This document shows, in pieces, positions 45,413 through 55,269 of a DNA stretch of 64,000 bases. Origin of the DNA: Microcoleus vaginatus PCC 9802. GTDB taxonomy: Bacteria; Cyanobacteriota; Cyanobacteriia; Cyanobacteriales; Microcoleaceae. Each line of letters opens with the position of its first letter. The first letter of the stretch is position 1. The notes under the pieces are model-generated. The model had not been told where the DNA came from, did no database searches, and worked only from the letters and a program-made list of their open reading frames with translations. The translations under genes were made by a program, and so were the position numbers. Where the stretch lies: assembly GCA_022701275.1 (NCBI GenBank), contig CP031740.1:3607001-3671000 (forward strand), read 5' to 3'.

Positions 45413-46690
45413 ATGCAAGTAGAACGCCGACGCCGCCCACGCCCAATTCCCCCCCGACGCCCAATCGAGCCCCTAGGCCCAATCGGGCCACGACGCCAAA
45501 GCAGCCAGCCTCCTGTCCAATCCCGTCGCCGAGTCAGGACGAAATTTTCTCGCTTAAAATACCGTAACATCCTGTGCTTAATTGCGGGGGCGATCGCGAT
45601 CGGTTGGATTGTCACAATACCGTTCAGAATTCGCCGTCCCCCAGAACCGCCAGTCATCTTGGCTCAACAGGCTGTCTCGCCTCAAGAAACACTCTCGCCT
45701 CCGACAATTGAACCCTCGGAAAATTTAGCCGCTCGTCAAAGCGAGCCTACCTTTAGCTACAACATCAAAACACCTCCCAATCCCGTTTACTCTCAAGAAT
45801 TGCAAGGGATTGTTGATGAAGCTGTGAAAATTGCGACCAGCAAAGGACTACCCGCAGAATCCCTATCAATTTCCTTATTTGATGTCAGCAATGCCAAAGC
45901 TCACAGCTTCGCCGGATATCAAAATCAAACTCTCCGATTTCCCGCTAGCGTTGCCAAATTATTTTGGATGGCAGCCTTTTACTCAGCCATAGAAAAAGGC
46001 ATCATTACGCAAAGAGAATCTGCCTTTAAAAACGACCTCGATCAAATGATTCGCGTCTCCAACAACGATGCTGCCAGCCGACTTTTAGACAAAATAACAG
46101 ATACAAAATCCGGCGATCGGCTGGCAGGAGAAGAGTTGCAAAGCTGGCTGAAAAAGCGCAATCAAATTAACACATTTTTTCAGTCTGCTGGATACAATGA
46201 TATTCGTATAACCACCAAAAATTATCCCATACACTATTTAAGACAAGAACAGCCCATCGGTCGGGACTTGCAATTGCGGGGCGATCCTTCCCAGCCGATT
46301 CGCAATCAAGTAACTACCGACCAAGCTGCCAGATTAATATATGAAATCTATACTAGGCAAGCCGTTTCCACTGTCGCCAGCCGCAAAATGGCTTACTTGC
46401 TGACGAGAGACTTAGACCCCAAAGCATGGAAAAATGACCCCAGCAACTCGATACAAGGATTTCTCGGCGAGTCTTTACCAACTAATATTTATTTTGGTTC
46501 CAAAGTTGGCTATACCTCTGGTTCCCGCAGCGAAGCGGCATTTGTCAGAACTTTAGACGATCGCGCGATTTATATCTTAGTTGTTTTCGCAGACGATCCG
46601 GCTTATGCCAAGGACGAAACAGCATTTCCGGCAATTTCCCGATACGTTTTCGATCGGCTAAATGCTCGCGGGCCCAGCAGTTTGCCGTGA
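45413..46690 (+). CDS. Class A beta-lactamase-like serine hydrolase, membrane anchored
   Basis: 425 residues. The first 47 are almost only Arg, Pro, Gln and Ser (RPRPIPPRRPIEPLGPIGPR), then one membrane helix (about 51-69), a Pro-rich spacer and the catalytic domain outside. It has SxxK as SVAK (Ser179, Lys182), SNN in RVSNNDAASR, and KVG instead of KTG in GSKVGYTSGS. It may be a D,D-peptidase or a low-activity lactamase on peptidoglycan; resistance cannot be inferred. The basic Pro-rich tail faces the cytoplasm and may bind a partner. No ribosome site is obvious. Confidence 0.88.
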   Translation: MQVERRRRPRPIPPRRPIEPLGPIGPRRQSSQPPVQSRRRVRTKFSRLKYRNILCLIAGAIAIGWIVTIPFRIRRPPEPPVILAQQAVSPQETLSPPTIEPSENLAARQSEPTFSYNIKTPPNPVYSQELQGIVDEAVKIATSKGLPAESLSISLFDVSNAKAHSFAGYQNQTLRFPASVAKLFWMAAFYSAIEKGIITQRESAFKNDLDQMIRVSNNDAASRLLDKITDTKSGDRLAGEELQSWLKKRNQINTFFQSAGYNDIRITTKNYPIHYLRQEQPIGRDLQLRGDPSQPIRNQVTTDQAARLIYEIYTRQAVSTVASRKMAYLLTRDLDPKAWKNDPSNSIQGFLGESLPTNIYFGSKVGYTSGSRSEAAFVRTLDDRAIYILVVFADDPAYAKDETAFPAISRYVFDRLNARGPSSLP

Positions 46691-46961
46691 GAGCGAGTAG
46701 GGCGGGTTCACTCTTTTTGGATGAGGACTTACGCAAAACAACGTGTTTGGGCCAAAAATCCGCACTGGCGAGCAAAGAAACCGATTTCTCTATCGCAAAA
46801 ATCTACGCTTTTAGGCCAAATCCGCCGCAAGAAACCCGGTTTCTTATATCCTGTGAGCAACCCCTAATTAGGTTTGTAGTTAGGCACTCGTTTTTCTCTC
46901 GTCGGACGAGCGGTGACTCTAAACTATCAGTTAAATAATTGATTGACCTAACACAATTTAA
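46691..46961. other. Gap with a short palindrome before tRNA-Gln
   Basis: No gene. Contains a near-palindrome AAGAAACCCGGTTTCTT (about 46829-46846), a unit of the small dispersed-repeat type. Confidence 0.5.
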
Positions 46962-47033
46962 CTGGGGCGAAAGGATTCGAACCTCTGAATGGCTGGACCA
47001 AAACCAGCTGCCTTACCACTTGGCGACGCCCCA
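46962..47033 (-). tRNA. tRNA-Gln (anticodon UUG)
   Basis: 72 bases folding as a full cloverleaf on the minus strand: acceptor TGGGGCG/CGCCCCA, anticodon arm GCTGG-TTTTGGT-CCAGC giving UUG, and T arm AGAGGTTCGAATCCTTT. Discriminator G; CCA is not encoded. Confidence 0.96.
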
Positions 47034-47134
47034 ACGTCTTAACCTTCACTATCTTAACATTCAAACACTGGAATCTGTCAAGCATTTTGACAATAAAATT
47101 TAAAAAATGTTTTTGGAAGCGATCGCCGGCCGGT

Positions 47135-49918
47135 TTATTCTTTGATCGCAGGGGGGCGAGCTACCGGGATTTCAATCCTGAAATCAGCTCCCTGTCCCGG
47201 TTTCGAGATACAGTTCAAGCTTCCTCCGTGTTTTTCCACCACAATCTGGTAGCTGATAGACAAGCCGAGCCCCGTACCCTTGCCCACAGGTTTAGTGGTA
47301 AAGAAAGGGTCAAACAAGTGGCATTTAGCTTTTTCGCCCAATCCCGGCCCGCTGTCTTGAATCCGAATCACCACAACTTGACCGCTCGACTTTCCTGACT
47401 CACCAGCCTCCGAGTTTGGGGCCACCACCGCCGTCGAGATTTTGATCGTCTTGGGTGAGGGCTGATTTTCCAAAGAGTCGATCGCATTCGCCAAAATATT
47501 CATAAATACTTGGTTGAGCTGTCCGGGATAGCACTCTACCTTCGGCAAGTTGCCGTAGTCTTTAATTACCTCAATTTCCGGTATTAGCCCATTTGACTTC
47601 AAGCGGCTCTGCAAAATCAGCAGCGTGCTGTCCATCCCTTCGTGAATGTCCACCAGCTTCATCTCTGCTTCGTCGTGGCGCGCGAAGTTCCGCAGAGACA
47701 GGACAATTTGGCGGATGCGTTCAGTTCCCATCTCTATTGAAGACAGAATTTTCAGCAAATCCGGCACTATGAAATCAACATCGATTTCTTCGTTTTTGTC
47801 GAGAATTTCGGGGCAAGGATCGGGGTAGTGCTTTTGATACAAGTGCAGCAAATCCAGCAAATTCCTCATGTACTGCTTGCAATAAGTCAAGTTGCCGTAA
47901 ATAAAATTAACCGGATTGTTAATTTCGTGGGCGACGCCGGCGACCATTAGACCGAGAGAGGACATTTTTTCGTTTTGGATGAGCTGAGCTTCTTTCTGCT
48001 GCAACTGCTGCAAAGTTTCCGTCAGTTGGCGGGCTTGAGTTTGAGCGGCTAAGGCTGCCGCCCGCGTTTGGGCGTAGAGTTCGGCTTGGTCGATCGCGAT
48101 CGCCAGTTGATCAACCACCGCTTGCAGCAACTCCACTTCGCTCGTCGCCCAGGAACGGTGGCTGCTGTAATGGTTACAAACTACAGCACCCATTTGACCG
48201 GAGCGAGTCTTGAGCGGCAGCAGCAGGTTAGAAACAATGCCGAGACTGGTCAAAAAATCTCGCGTGGGCTGTTCGATGCAGAGTGCTGTTGCCGCCTCCC
48301 CGATCCGGAGCGTTTGGCGGTGGCAAATTTTCTCGGCCAGCAGCGTTACTTGTTCGATCGGGTATTCTGTAAGCCGCTCTTTCAGTTCGGGATTTGCCGC
48401 CTCGTGGGTGATTGCAAAGCTTGGCTGCCCGTCTCGCGAGATGGAGTACCACAAAAAGTAGCACTGGTCAACCTGCAACAAGCTGCGAATTTCGTTGACA
48501 GCCGTATCTAAAATTTTGTCGAGGTCGAGGGAATTCCGCATCTGGCTGGCGAGGCCGAAGAGCAGGCCTTCGCGGCGGCTCAACAATTCTTCTCGGGCCG
48601 TGATGCGATCGATCGCCACAGCTATGGCGTTAGCCATGCAGCTCAGAACTTCTAGCGCTCCCTCGCTTACCAAAGCGCTACTGCACAGAGCCAGCACTCC
48701 CACCAGGCGCTCCTCCACTATCAGCGGATAGGCAATGGCGCAAAGAGACGGGTTCGACAGTAGGCATACAGGAGCCGTTTGGAGTTTTCCCGGTTCTGCT
48801 CGCACCCAATCTTCTATTTCCCGTTCCCACCCTTCGGTGCTGAGTCCTGAATCGGCCTGCAATTCTAACTGCTCTGTCTGTGGGTTGAACGTCCAGATAG
48901 TCGCCTCCTTGGCGTCGAGGTAATCTACCATTGCCTCGGTGCAGCGGTTGAGGATGGGCGATATTTTCCCACCTTGTCCGAGGGCGGCACCGACTTTAGC
49001 TTGCAGAGCTCCCAAGCGCGATCGCTCTTCTAGCGACGGGGCCGTTAATTGGCGCTCATAGGTGTCCCGGGAGCCGACAACGATTTCTCGGATTTGTTGG
49101 GTATCGTCTGCATGCCCGATGCTCGCTGAAGTTTCCCACGAATATTGAGATTTGCCTGTTTCCTCGACCGTTGGGAGCTTTTTTGCGTATATTCTTGTAC
49201 AGCTTTGTGGCGTCTGTACGGCACACAAGGTGGATGGGTTCGAGCCACGAACTAACTCGGAGATTTGCTCGCTGTCGGAGCTGATATCTTCCGCCTCTGG
49301 CCACTGTTTCTGAGCTTTGAGTAATTGCCAGCGCAGCTCCACCAAACTCGCAACTTGCCGACTCAAAGCTTGGATAGCTTCTATGGTTTCTTTTGTCAAG
49401 TATCTCGGTACTGAGTCCATGACCGATAGCACTCCCAGCATCTGCCCATCTGAGGTCATGACTGGGATGCCGGCGTAAAATTTCACGAAGGGATAGAAAA
49501 CTGTTAGGGGATGCTCGCCAAATCTCACGTCTGTGGAAGCGTCTCGGACAATGGCCACAGGCAGTTCCTTGAAGGAATTTGCAGGGGGTTCGATCGCAGA
49601 TTTGGGAGCAACTGGCGGTTTTTGCAGGGGGTTCGAGCGGTCAAATTCCGAGTTTGAGTTTGAGCCGACGGCGAACTCTTCGGGAGTTGGGTCGAGCGCG
49701 CGATCGCAAAAATCCAGGTAACTATCAGCCAAAGTTTGATCGATACCTAACTGCGACTTCAACCAGTGGCGGTTGCCGTCAATCAAGCTCAAGAAAGCAA
49801 TAGGAGTTCGGCTGATCTGAGCTGCCAAACCGACCAAATTGTCCAAGCAAACCTCTGGATCAGAGCCGAGAAGCTGATACAAGTCGATGTTATGGACCTT
49901 GAACACTTTTTTTACCAA
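47135..49918 (-). CDS. Multi-GAF sensor histidine kinase
   Basis: 927 residues. Three GAF-type domains: about 10-205 (GLAAQISRTPIAFLSLIDG, YAGIPVMTSDGQMLGVLSV), about 310-445 and about 455-615, then a coiled coil and a histidine kinase with His664 in AHEINNPVNF, and a HATPase with GKGTGLGLSISYQIV. GAF1 is of the kind that follows a diguanylate or phytochrome-like sensor; no chromophore Cys in the usual setting was seen. It is cytoplasmic. The start is uncertain: the frame opens only at 49933 and has TTG at 49918 or GTG at 49906, neither with a ribosome site. The CheY-like gene 760 bases away, divergent, is a possible partner. Confidence 0.9.
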   Translation of the reverse strand: MVKKVFKVHNIDLYQLLGSDPEVCLDNLVGLAAQISRTPIAFLSLIDGNRHWLKSQLGIDQTLADSYLDFCDRALDPTPEEFAVGSNSNSEFDRSNPLQKPPVAPKSAIEPPANSFKELPVAIVRDASTDVRFGEHPLTVFYPFVKFYAGIPVMTSDGQMLGVLSVMDSVPRYLTKETIEAIQALSRQVASLVELRWQLLKAQKQWPEAEDISSDSEQISELVRGSNPSTLCAVQTPQSCTRIYAKKLPTVEETGKSQYSWETSASIGHADDTQQIREIVVGSRDTYERQLTAPSLEERSRLGALQAKVGAALGQGGKISPILNRCTEAMVDYLDAKEATIWTFNPQTEQLELQADSGLSTEGWEREIEDWVRAEPGKLQTAPVCLLSNPSLCAIAYPLIVEERLVGVLALCSSALVSEGALEVLSCMANAIAVAIDRITAREELLSRREGLLFGLASQMRNSLDLDKILDTAVNEIRSLLQVDQCYFLWYSISRDGQPSFAITHEAANPELKERLTEYPIEQVTLLAEKICHRQTLRIGEAATALCIEQPTRDFLTSLGIVSNLLLPLKTRSGQMGAVVCNHYSSHRSWATSEVELLQAVVDQLAIAIDQAELYAQTRAAALAAQTQARQLTETLQQLQQKEAQLIQNEKMSSLGLMVAGVAHEINNPVNFIYGNLTYCKQYMRNLLDLLHLYQKHYPDPCPEILDKNEEIDVDFIVPDLLKILSSIEMGTERIRQIVLSLRNFARHDEAEMKLVDIHEGMDSTLLILQSRLKSNGLIPEIEVIKDYGNLPKVECYPGQLNQVFMNILANAIDSLENQPSPKTIKISTAVVAPNSEAGESGKSSGQVVVIRIQDSGPGLGEKAKCHLFDPFFTTKPVGKGTGLGLSISYQIVVEKHGGSLNCISKPGQGADFRIEIPVARPPAIKE

Positions 49919-50681
49919 GAGGTAAGGGTGCTTTTATCATGTGTAACGGCCCGTCTAGTTGCTGGCAACCGCCCTTCTCAATACTTCCCTTGAAAAACAA
50001 GCTATGAATTCTGTGCTGGGAGAGTCTGGGCGCAAGTTCGGCGCAGGTTGCTTGCGCCGAATTCAGACTAACCTCTTGACTGATCTGGAAACTTTTGAGT
50101 TATGGGAGTTAGAGCTCCCCAAATCTAAGACTATATAAATTATACTTCCAGTTGACTATGCTTTTGAATACCTCCGGCTCTCTAAATCTAAGAGCCTCTG
50201 TTGAGAGGAAGCAGCTTTCCAAAATATAACGCGATTGCTTACCTAGAATTTTTTAATCATTTTAATTGTATTTTAACAGACCTGTCTACTCCTGGGTAGC
50301 GGGCTTGCTGGTAAATTTAAATCATGGGTGTGTGCCACAATACCAGTGTCCTTTAGCGAGCTGTGCCTTAGCCGATCGTTCAACTACAGTTAGGAGATGA
50401 ATTACAAAAGATTGGTAAGATGTTAAACTTTGTAACAATAGTTACTCCAACTCGACCTTCTAGGGTTTCTGGGCCCGGATGCACATTTTGCAACTGTTGT
50501 AATCGCCGATCAACCACTCTCCCAATCCCTTTTTTCGAGTTGGAGGTAAAAAAGCAGGGGTCAAGTTTCAACTAACACTCCAATGAGGTTGACAATTATT
50601 GCGTAGAGCCAACTCTCAAAAAATAACTGCAGGAAGTATGTTTTGTATTTTCAAGAACTATAAATAAACAGGGAGAATAAT
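49919..50681. other. About 760 bases without a gene
   Basis: Presumed divergent promoter region between the GAF kinase and the CheY-like regulator. Only a weak hairpin (GGCTCT/AGAGCC near 50174-50194) and no repeat tract were noticed. An open frame of 63 codons on the minus strand (50380-50571) has no support. Confidence 0.5.
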
Positions 50682-51068
50682 ATGTCTGCAAGTAGCAGTC
50701 AAGTACCAACTATTTTGGCAGTTGATGATAGCGTCGTGATGCAAGGACTTGTTAAACAGGCCTTAAGCAAAGAGTTTCGAGTTCTCGTAACCGATAATGC
50801 AGTGGATGCTTTGTCAACGATTTATCACGAACAAATTTCGGTTTTGTTGCTCGATGTTTCGATGCCTGGTATTGACGGATTGGAACTCTGCCGCACGGTG
50901 CGGAGCTTGCCTCAGTTTCAAAATTTGCCGATCGTAATGCTGACAGCGCGAGATGGAGCTTTTGATAAGGTACAGGGGCGTTTGGCGGGAGCAACAGAGT
51001 ATTTAACTAAGCCGTTTGATGCTGAGAAGTTGCGCGAGGTAATTGGTAAGTTTATCAAAATCAAATAA
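50682..51068 (+). CDS. Single-domain response regulator (CheY/PilH-like)
   Basis: 128 residues forming one receiver domain: acidic pocket DD at 15-16, phosphoacceptor Asp58 in LLLDVSMPG, Thr88 and Lys110 in LTKPF. No output domain, so it acts by protein contact. GGAG sits 8 bases before the ATG. It is convergent with cheB of the chemosensory operon, so it is the best candidate in the window for the operon's CheY (inference), and it also faces away from the GAF kinase. Confidence 0.93.
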   Translation: MSASSSQVPTILAVDDSVVMQGLVKQALSKEFRVLVTDNAVDALSTIYHEQISVLLLDVSMPGIDGLELCRTVRSLPQFQNLPIVMLTARDGAFDKVQGRLAGATEYLTKPFDAEKLREVIGKFIKIK

Positions 51069-51216
51069 TCGCACTTAGAAAAAAATTCAGTTTTGAGTAA
51101 TTAATGAAGTAATTTGAGTAATTAATGAACTAAAAAGTTGCGATCGCGCTCTCTTATCGCCGATTTTTTTAACCAGTCCCGGATCGGGGTATTCTGCACT
51201 ATTTGCGGGGTAAGTC

Positions 51217-52302
51217 CTAAATTTTTAATTTAGCCAGAAGTAAGGGAGCGATCGCACTGACAGGTAGAACATATTGGGCCGCACCGAGGGCGATCGCCTC
51301 CTTGGGCATTCCGAAGACAATGCAGCTAGCTTCGTCTTGGGCGATTGTCAACCCTCCTTGTCTGGCGATAGCCAACATTCCGTCAGCACCATCTCTACCC
51401 ATTCCTGTCAGCAAAACCCCCGCTGCCCCCCGATTATAAAAATTAGCTACCGACTTAAATGTCACCGTTACAGAAGGGCAGTGCCCCGCGGCAGGAGCAG
51501 CTTCTGAATAAACAAATCGCCCTTGAGAGTCCAATTCTAAATGACGTTTTTCTGGCGGGAAATAAACAGTCCCTGCTTGTGGCAATTCCCCAAAAGAAGC
51601 TATCTTAACTGGCAGTTTCGATTCATTACCCAGCCAATCAACTAATCCTTGCAAAAAACCTTCACTGATGTGCTGAACACAAATTACAGGCACAGGAAAA
51701 CTAGCTGGAAGTTTAGAAATAATGGCGTATAGTGCTTGCGGGCCCCCTGTAGAAGCCCCTATAGCCAATAGTTTAATAGTTGGAGATTTAAGATTTTCGT
51801 TGAAAAATTTGTAATTAGCAACTGGTGTTTGGTTAATTTTTACCAGTGGGTTATTATCTTCTGTTTGTATCATTTTTGGATGGCGTGTAAATACTTTAAC
51901 TCCGGCGACTATTTTAATTTTAGCTATTAATTGATTTCCCAGCCGCTCGTAATCTGATACCAAGCCGCCAATCGGTTTCGGAAAAACATCCAATGCACCA
52001 GCCTTTAACACTTGAAATACATTCTGAGTATCATTCGCTTGTACTGAAGCACTAATTACTAAAATTGGTAGCGGATATTTCTTCATTACTTCTTTCGTAA
52101 ATTCTAATCCGTTCATTGGTGCCATGTTCAAATCCGTACAGATTACTTCGGGGTGAAGTTTCGGGATTAATTCTAGTGCTTCTAACCCGTTGCAAGCGGT
52201 TCCTACAACTTTGATTTCGGGGGAGGAATCAAAAATTCGTTTGAGGACGATCGTAACTACTGGAGAATCTTCAACTAACAATACTTTAATGGGCGATAAC
52301 AT
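51217..52302 (-). CDS. cheB: CheB protein-glutamate methylesterase
   Basis: 361 residues from the ATG at 52302 (MLSPIKVLLVEDSP); the frame extends to 52482 only through GGGAATT-type repeat DNA. Receiver domain with Asp57 in CTDLNMAPMNG, linker, then the methylesterase domain with GASTGGPQAL (catalytic Ser), CVQHISEGF (His) and TGMGRDGADGM (Asp). It removes methyl groups from receptor Glu residues after phosphorylation by CheA, resetting the receptors. It is last in the operon and separated from cheA by a 250-base gap with repeats. Confidence 0.95.
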   Translation of the reverse strand: MLSPIKVLLVEDSPVVTIVLKRIFDSSPEIKVVGTACNGLEALELIPKLHPEVICTDLNMAPMNGLEFTKEVMKKYPLPILVISASVQANDTQNVFQVLKAGALDVFPKPIGGLVSDYERLGNQLIAKIKIVAGVKVFTRHPKMIQTEDNNPLVKINQTPVANYKFFNENLKSPTIKLLAIGASTGGPQALYAIISKLPASFPVPVICVQHISEGFLQGLVDWLGNESKLPVKIASFGELPQAGTVYFPPEKRHLELDSQGRFVYSEAAPAAGHCPSVTVTFKSVANFYNRGAAGVLLTGMGRDGADGMLAIARQGGLTIAQDEASCIVFGMPKEAIALGAAQYVLPVSAIAPLLLAKLKI

Positions 52303-52549
52303 CAGTTTGGGGGGAAATTGGGAATGAGCAATTGAGAATGGGCCATTGGAAATGGGGGACTTGTACTGCCCTTCGACTTCGCGAGCGACTAAGCTAAGCA
52401 CGACTCGCTCAGGAACCGCGTAGTCGAAGTATTGGGTCTTGGGAATCGATGCAATGGTAATTGTGCACTGGGCACGAGGCATTGGATCTCGCTAATTGAT
52501 AGTAAAATTGATAGTAAATAAGAAATGGCTAATAACTAAGGGCTAATGA
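52303..52549. repeat. Repeat-rich gap between cheA and cheB
   Basis: Holds GGGAATT-type heptamers (about 52313-52350) and an inverted repeat with ends CTTCGACTT/GTCGAAG (about 52374-52432). The same GTAGTCGAAG motif is found at about 61807, upstream of cheR. Confidence 0.6.
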
Positions 52550-55045
52550 CTAAACTAACCTTTTTAGTGTCTCTATGAGTACATCTTGATTAAAATTCCC
52601 TTTAGGAATATAAGCATTTGCCCCCGCATCCGCTCCTCTTTTTCTATCTTCATCCGAGGCCAAAGATGTTACTAAGATTATCGGTAACTCACTGTATTCT
52701 TTTTGCTCCCGAATCTTAACTGTCAGGGCCAAACCGTCTAAATTTGGCATTTGTACGTCAGAAATCACAGCATCAAAATTGCGAGTTTTTAATTTATGGA
52801 AAGCATCCAATCCGTCTACCGCTGTCACAACTTCGTAACCCGCACCTTCCAGGATGCGCTTTTCTTGAGTGCGCGTGGCGATCGAGTCTTCTGCTAAGAG
52901 TATAACTTGTTTTCTGGTGGCAGTCTCAATTGGCGATCGCGCACCAGAAACCCTACGGGACGAAACTTGCTGGCGTACAGATTTTATCAAATCGTGGGGA
53001 TTGAGTACCATACAAACTTCCCCAGTACCCAGAATTGTGGCACCCGAAACATTTCGCACCCGTTTCAGCAATTGACTTTGAGGTTTCATCACCACATCCT
53101 GTTCGTCTATCAAAGCATCTACCAATAATCCCAATCTTTCCTCCCCAACTTTCAAAACAATACAAGGCATTTTTGAAGAAGTTGAATTTAGGAATTCTTG
53201 GGGATTTTTGGTCATAATTTCGCTACCGTTTTCCTGTCTCAAATACCGATTTCTTTGCCAACCCTGTCTATGGTTTAATTCTAGTAAATCTGTCAGATGA
53301 GCAACTGACAGAGGCTGACCGTTTGAAAGTATAGTTGCCTTACCTTCTATAGCAAATATCTCAGACTGAGACACCTGTTTGGCCGTGTCTACAAACTCGA
53401 CGGGCAGAGCATAAGGAATGTCTTCAACTACGACAATTAATACATTTACGGTAGCTAAAGACGTGCTTATTTGCAGCTTGAAGGTGCATCCTTTTCCCGG
53501 TAAAGACTCGACTTGAATACTACCTTTTAGGGCTTCAACATTAGTGCGAACTACATCTAAACCCACCCCGCGCCCCGAGACTTCAGTAACAAATTTTTTT
53601 GTTGAAAAACCAGGACTAAAAATTAAAGATTGTACTTGAGTATCGGTCATTTCTGCCAGTTGTTCCCGCGTACAAATATTACGTTTTACAGCCGTTTGTT
53701 TAATGCTCTCTAGATTTAGTCCCCTGCCATCATCAGCAACTTCAATAATAATATTGCTAGCAACATTATAGCCTTTAATTCGGAGAGTAGCCACGGGAGG
53801 TTTACCTATTTTTTGCCGCTCTTCAACAGTTTCAATACCGTGGTCGATTGCATTTCTAATCATGTGCATTAAAGGGTCTTTCATTTCCTCTAAAATGCGT
53901 TTATCGGCTGTAGTTTCGCCTCCTTCAATCACTAATGCAACTTCTTTACCTTCCCGTTTCGCTAAGTCTCGAACAGTTCGAGGAAATAAATTAAAAATAG
54001 TAGACAAAGGCAGCAGTCTCAGAGTGCGAATTCCTGATTCTAATGCCTCGGCGATTAATTCGAGTCTGGCAGTATCTTCATAAACTCGATTTCTCAAGCG
54101 GTTGACTAAAGTTCCGAGACGTTCTAAACGTTCTTCTGTACGTTGATAGTAATCCTGCAATTGGCTAAATTTACCGTTGGCTTTAATACCGTTTTCATCT
54201 ATTGGCATCCGCTCAACATTCAAGCTCGTTACAAAATATTCTCTGCTCCACTCTTCCCACAAAGTTGTAATTTGTTCGATCTCTGCAACTCGGTGTCCTA
54301 GCCGAGTTTTTGTGACAGTAAGTTCCCCTGCTTGAGTCATTAAATCGTCTAAATTTTGAGTAGCAACACGAATGGTTTCAATGCGGTAAGATGAGGTTGA
54401 GGATGCAGTAACTGCCGACTGCGAAGCCGACGCAGTGGCGGGTTCAGAAGGTGCAGGCAAGTTTTGAGCTTGCAGTAGAAATTCTGGCTGGGATTGTAGG
54501 GGTAAAAAAGAGGAATTTGTCTCTAAGTTAAGGACTTCAGAAGTTTCAACATTTGTTTCTAGTTCTTGGGTAGGAGGCTCAGTAAATTGCGGTTCTACCA
54601 ACGGTTGTTCTGGTACTTGTGAAGATGAGGGAGCTACTATTGAGGCTGCAGCCTGTGGCTGTTGCTGACTAGAAGCACCCATCATGCTAGCGAGGATGTA
54701 AAATGTATTAACGCCGGAATCTTCACCCGTGACGGCTTCGTCAACGAGTTTGCGGATGGCGTCTAAACTTTGCGAAAGTCGATCACTAATATCTGAATTC
54801 AATTGAGTTTCACCCCGCTTGATAGCTTCTAAGATATGCTCCATTTGATGAGCTAAAGATGCTACATTTTTTACTCCAAGCATCCCAGCATCACCTTTAA
54901 GAGAATGAGTTTCCCGCAACAATTGTTCTAACTTAGCTGAGTCTCCCGGGTGTTGTTCCAAGTACAGCAATCCATCGTCTAGTATCTGCAAGTGTTCTTC
55001 ACTAGCAATTTTAAATACATCTCGGAGTTCTTCATCTTCAATCAT
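52550..55045 (-). CDS. cheA: CheA-type hybrid histidine kinase (HPt, CheA core, CheW, REC)
   Basis: 831 residues from the ATG at 55045 (MIEDEELRD); an upstream extension is repeat-encoded. HPt domain with His47 in [10 protein letters not shown]; a low-complexity linker (about 140-230) in place of the P2 domain; dimerisation helices; HATPase with [17 protein letters not shown] and GRGVGLDVV; a CheW-like regulatory domain; and a C-terminal receiver with Asp763 in [10 protein letters not shown]. It receives signals from the MCPs through CheW and phosphorylates CheB and a CheY or its own receiver. The same domain plan is found in WspE and FrzE kinases. Confidence 0.95.
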   Translation of the reverse strand: MIEDEELRDVFKIASEEHLQILDDGLLYLEQHPGDSAKLEQLLRETHSLKGDAGMLGVKNVASLAHQMEHILEAIKRGETQLNSDISDRLSQSLDAIRKLVDEAVTGEDSGVNTFYILASMMGASSQQQPQAAASIVAPSSSQVPEQPLVEPQFTEPPTQELETNVETSEVLNLETNSSFLPLQSQPEFLLQAQNLPAPSEPATASASQSAVTASSTSSYRIETIRVATQNLDDLMTQAGELTVTKTRLGHRVAEIEQITTLWEEWSREYFVTSLNVERMPIDENGIKANGKFSQLQDYYQRTEERLERLGTLVNRLRNRVYEDTARLELIAEALESGIRTLRLLPLSTIFNLFPRTVRDLAKREGKEVALVIEGGETTADKRILEEMKDPLMHMIRNAIDHGIETVEERQKIGKPPVATLRIKGYNVASNIIIEVADDGRGLNLESIKQTAVKRNICTREQLAEMTDTQVQSLIFSPGFSTKKFVTEVSGRGVGLDVVRTNVEALKGSIQVESLPGKGCTFKLQISTSLATVNVLIVVVEDIPYALPVEFVDTAKQVSQSEIFAIEGKATILSNGQPLSVAHLTDLLELNHRQGWQRNRYLRQENGSEIMTKNPQEFLNSTSSKMPCIVLKVGEERLGLLVDALIDEQDVVMKPQSQLLKRVRNVSGATILGTGEVCMVLNPHDLIKSVRQQVSSRRVSGARSPIETATRKQVILLAEDSIATRTQEKRILEGAGYEVVTAVDGLDAFHKLKTRNFDAVISDVQMPNLDGLALTVKIREQKEYSELPIILVTSLASDEDRKRGADAGANAYIPKGNFNQDVLIETLKRLV

Positions 55046-55055
55046 ATATATCTTT

Positions 55056-55186
55056 AGGGAATTGGGAATGGGGAATTGGGAATTGGGAATTGGGCCGAAA
55101 AGCATCTTCGCCGCAAAGAATTGGGAATTGGACCGAACAGAATAGGGAATTGGGAATTGGGAATTGGGAATTGGGCAATTTTCCCA
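55056..55186. repeat. STRR-type heptamer tract (GGGAATT)n
   Basis: Two blocks of GGGAATT units split by about 50 bases, followed by a pyrimidine-rich stretch to about 55255. It fills the gap between the MCP gene and cheA and gives the false N-terminal extension of cheA. Confidence 0.9.
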
Positions 55187-55269
55187 CTCTCCGCCTCTCC
55201 CTCTCCCACTCCCACTCTCCCCCTCTTCCTTCTTCCGACTTCCATAGGACTTCTTCCTTCAACATCTAA

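Noticed and set aside
45413..46690. Antibiotic-resistance beta-lactamase
   Set aside because: Motifs fit the wider serine D,D-peptidase/lactamase superfamily; KVG and the domain plan do not support a resistance call.
48068..48511. Plus-strand open frame of 147 codons
   Set aside because: Lies antisense in the GAF kinase and has no motif or ribosome site.
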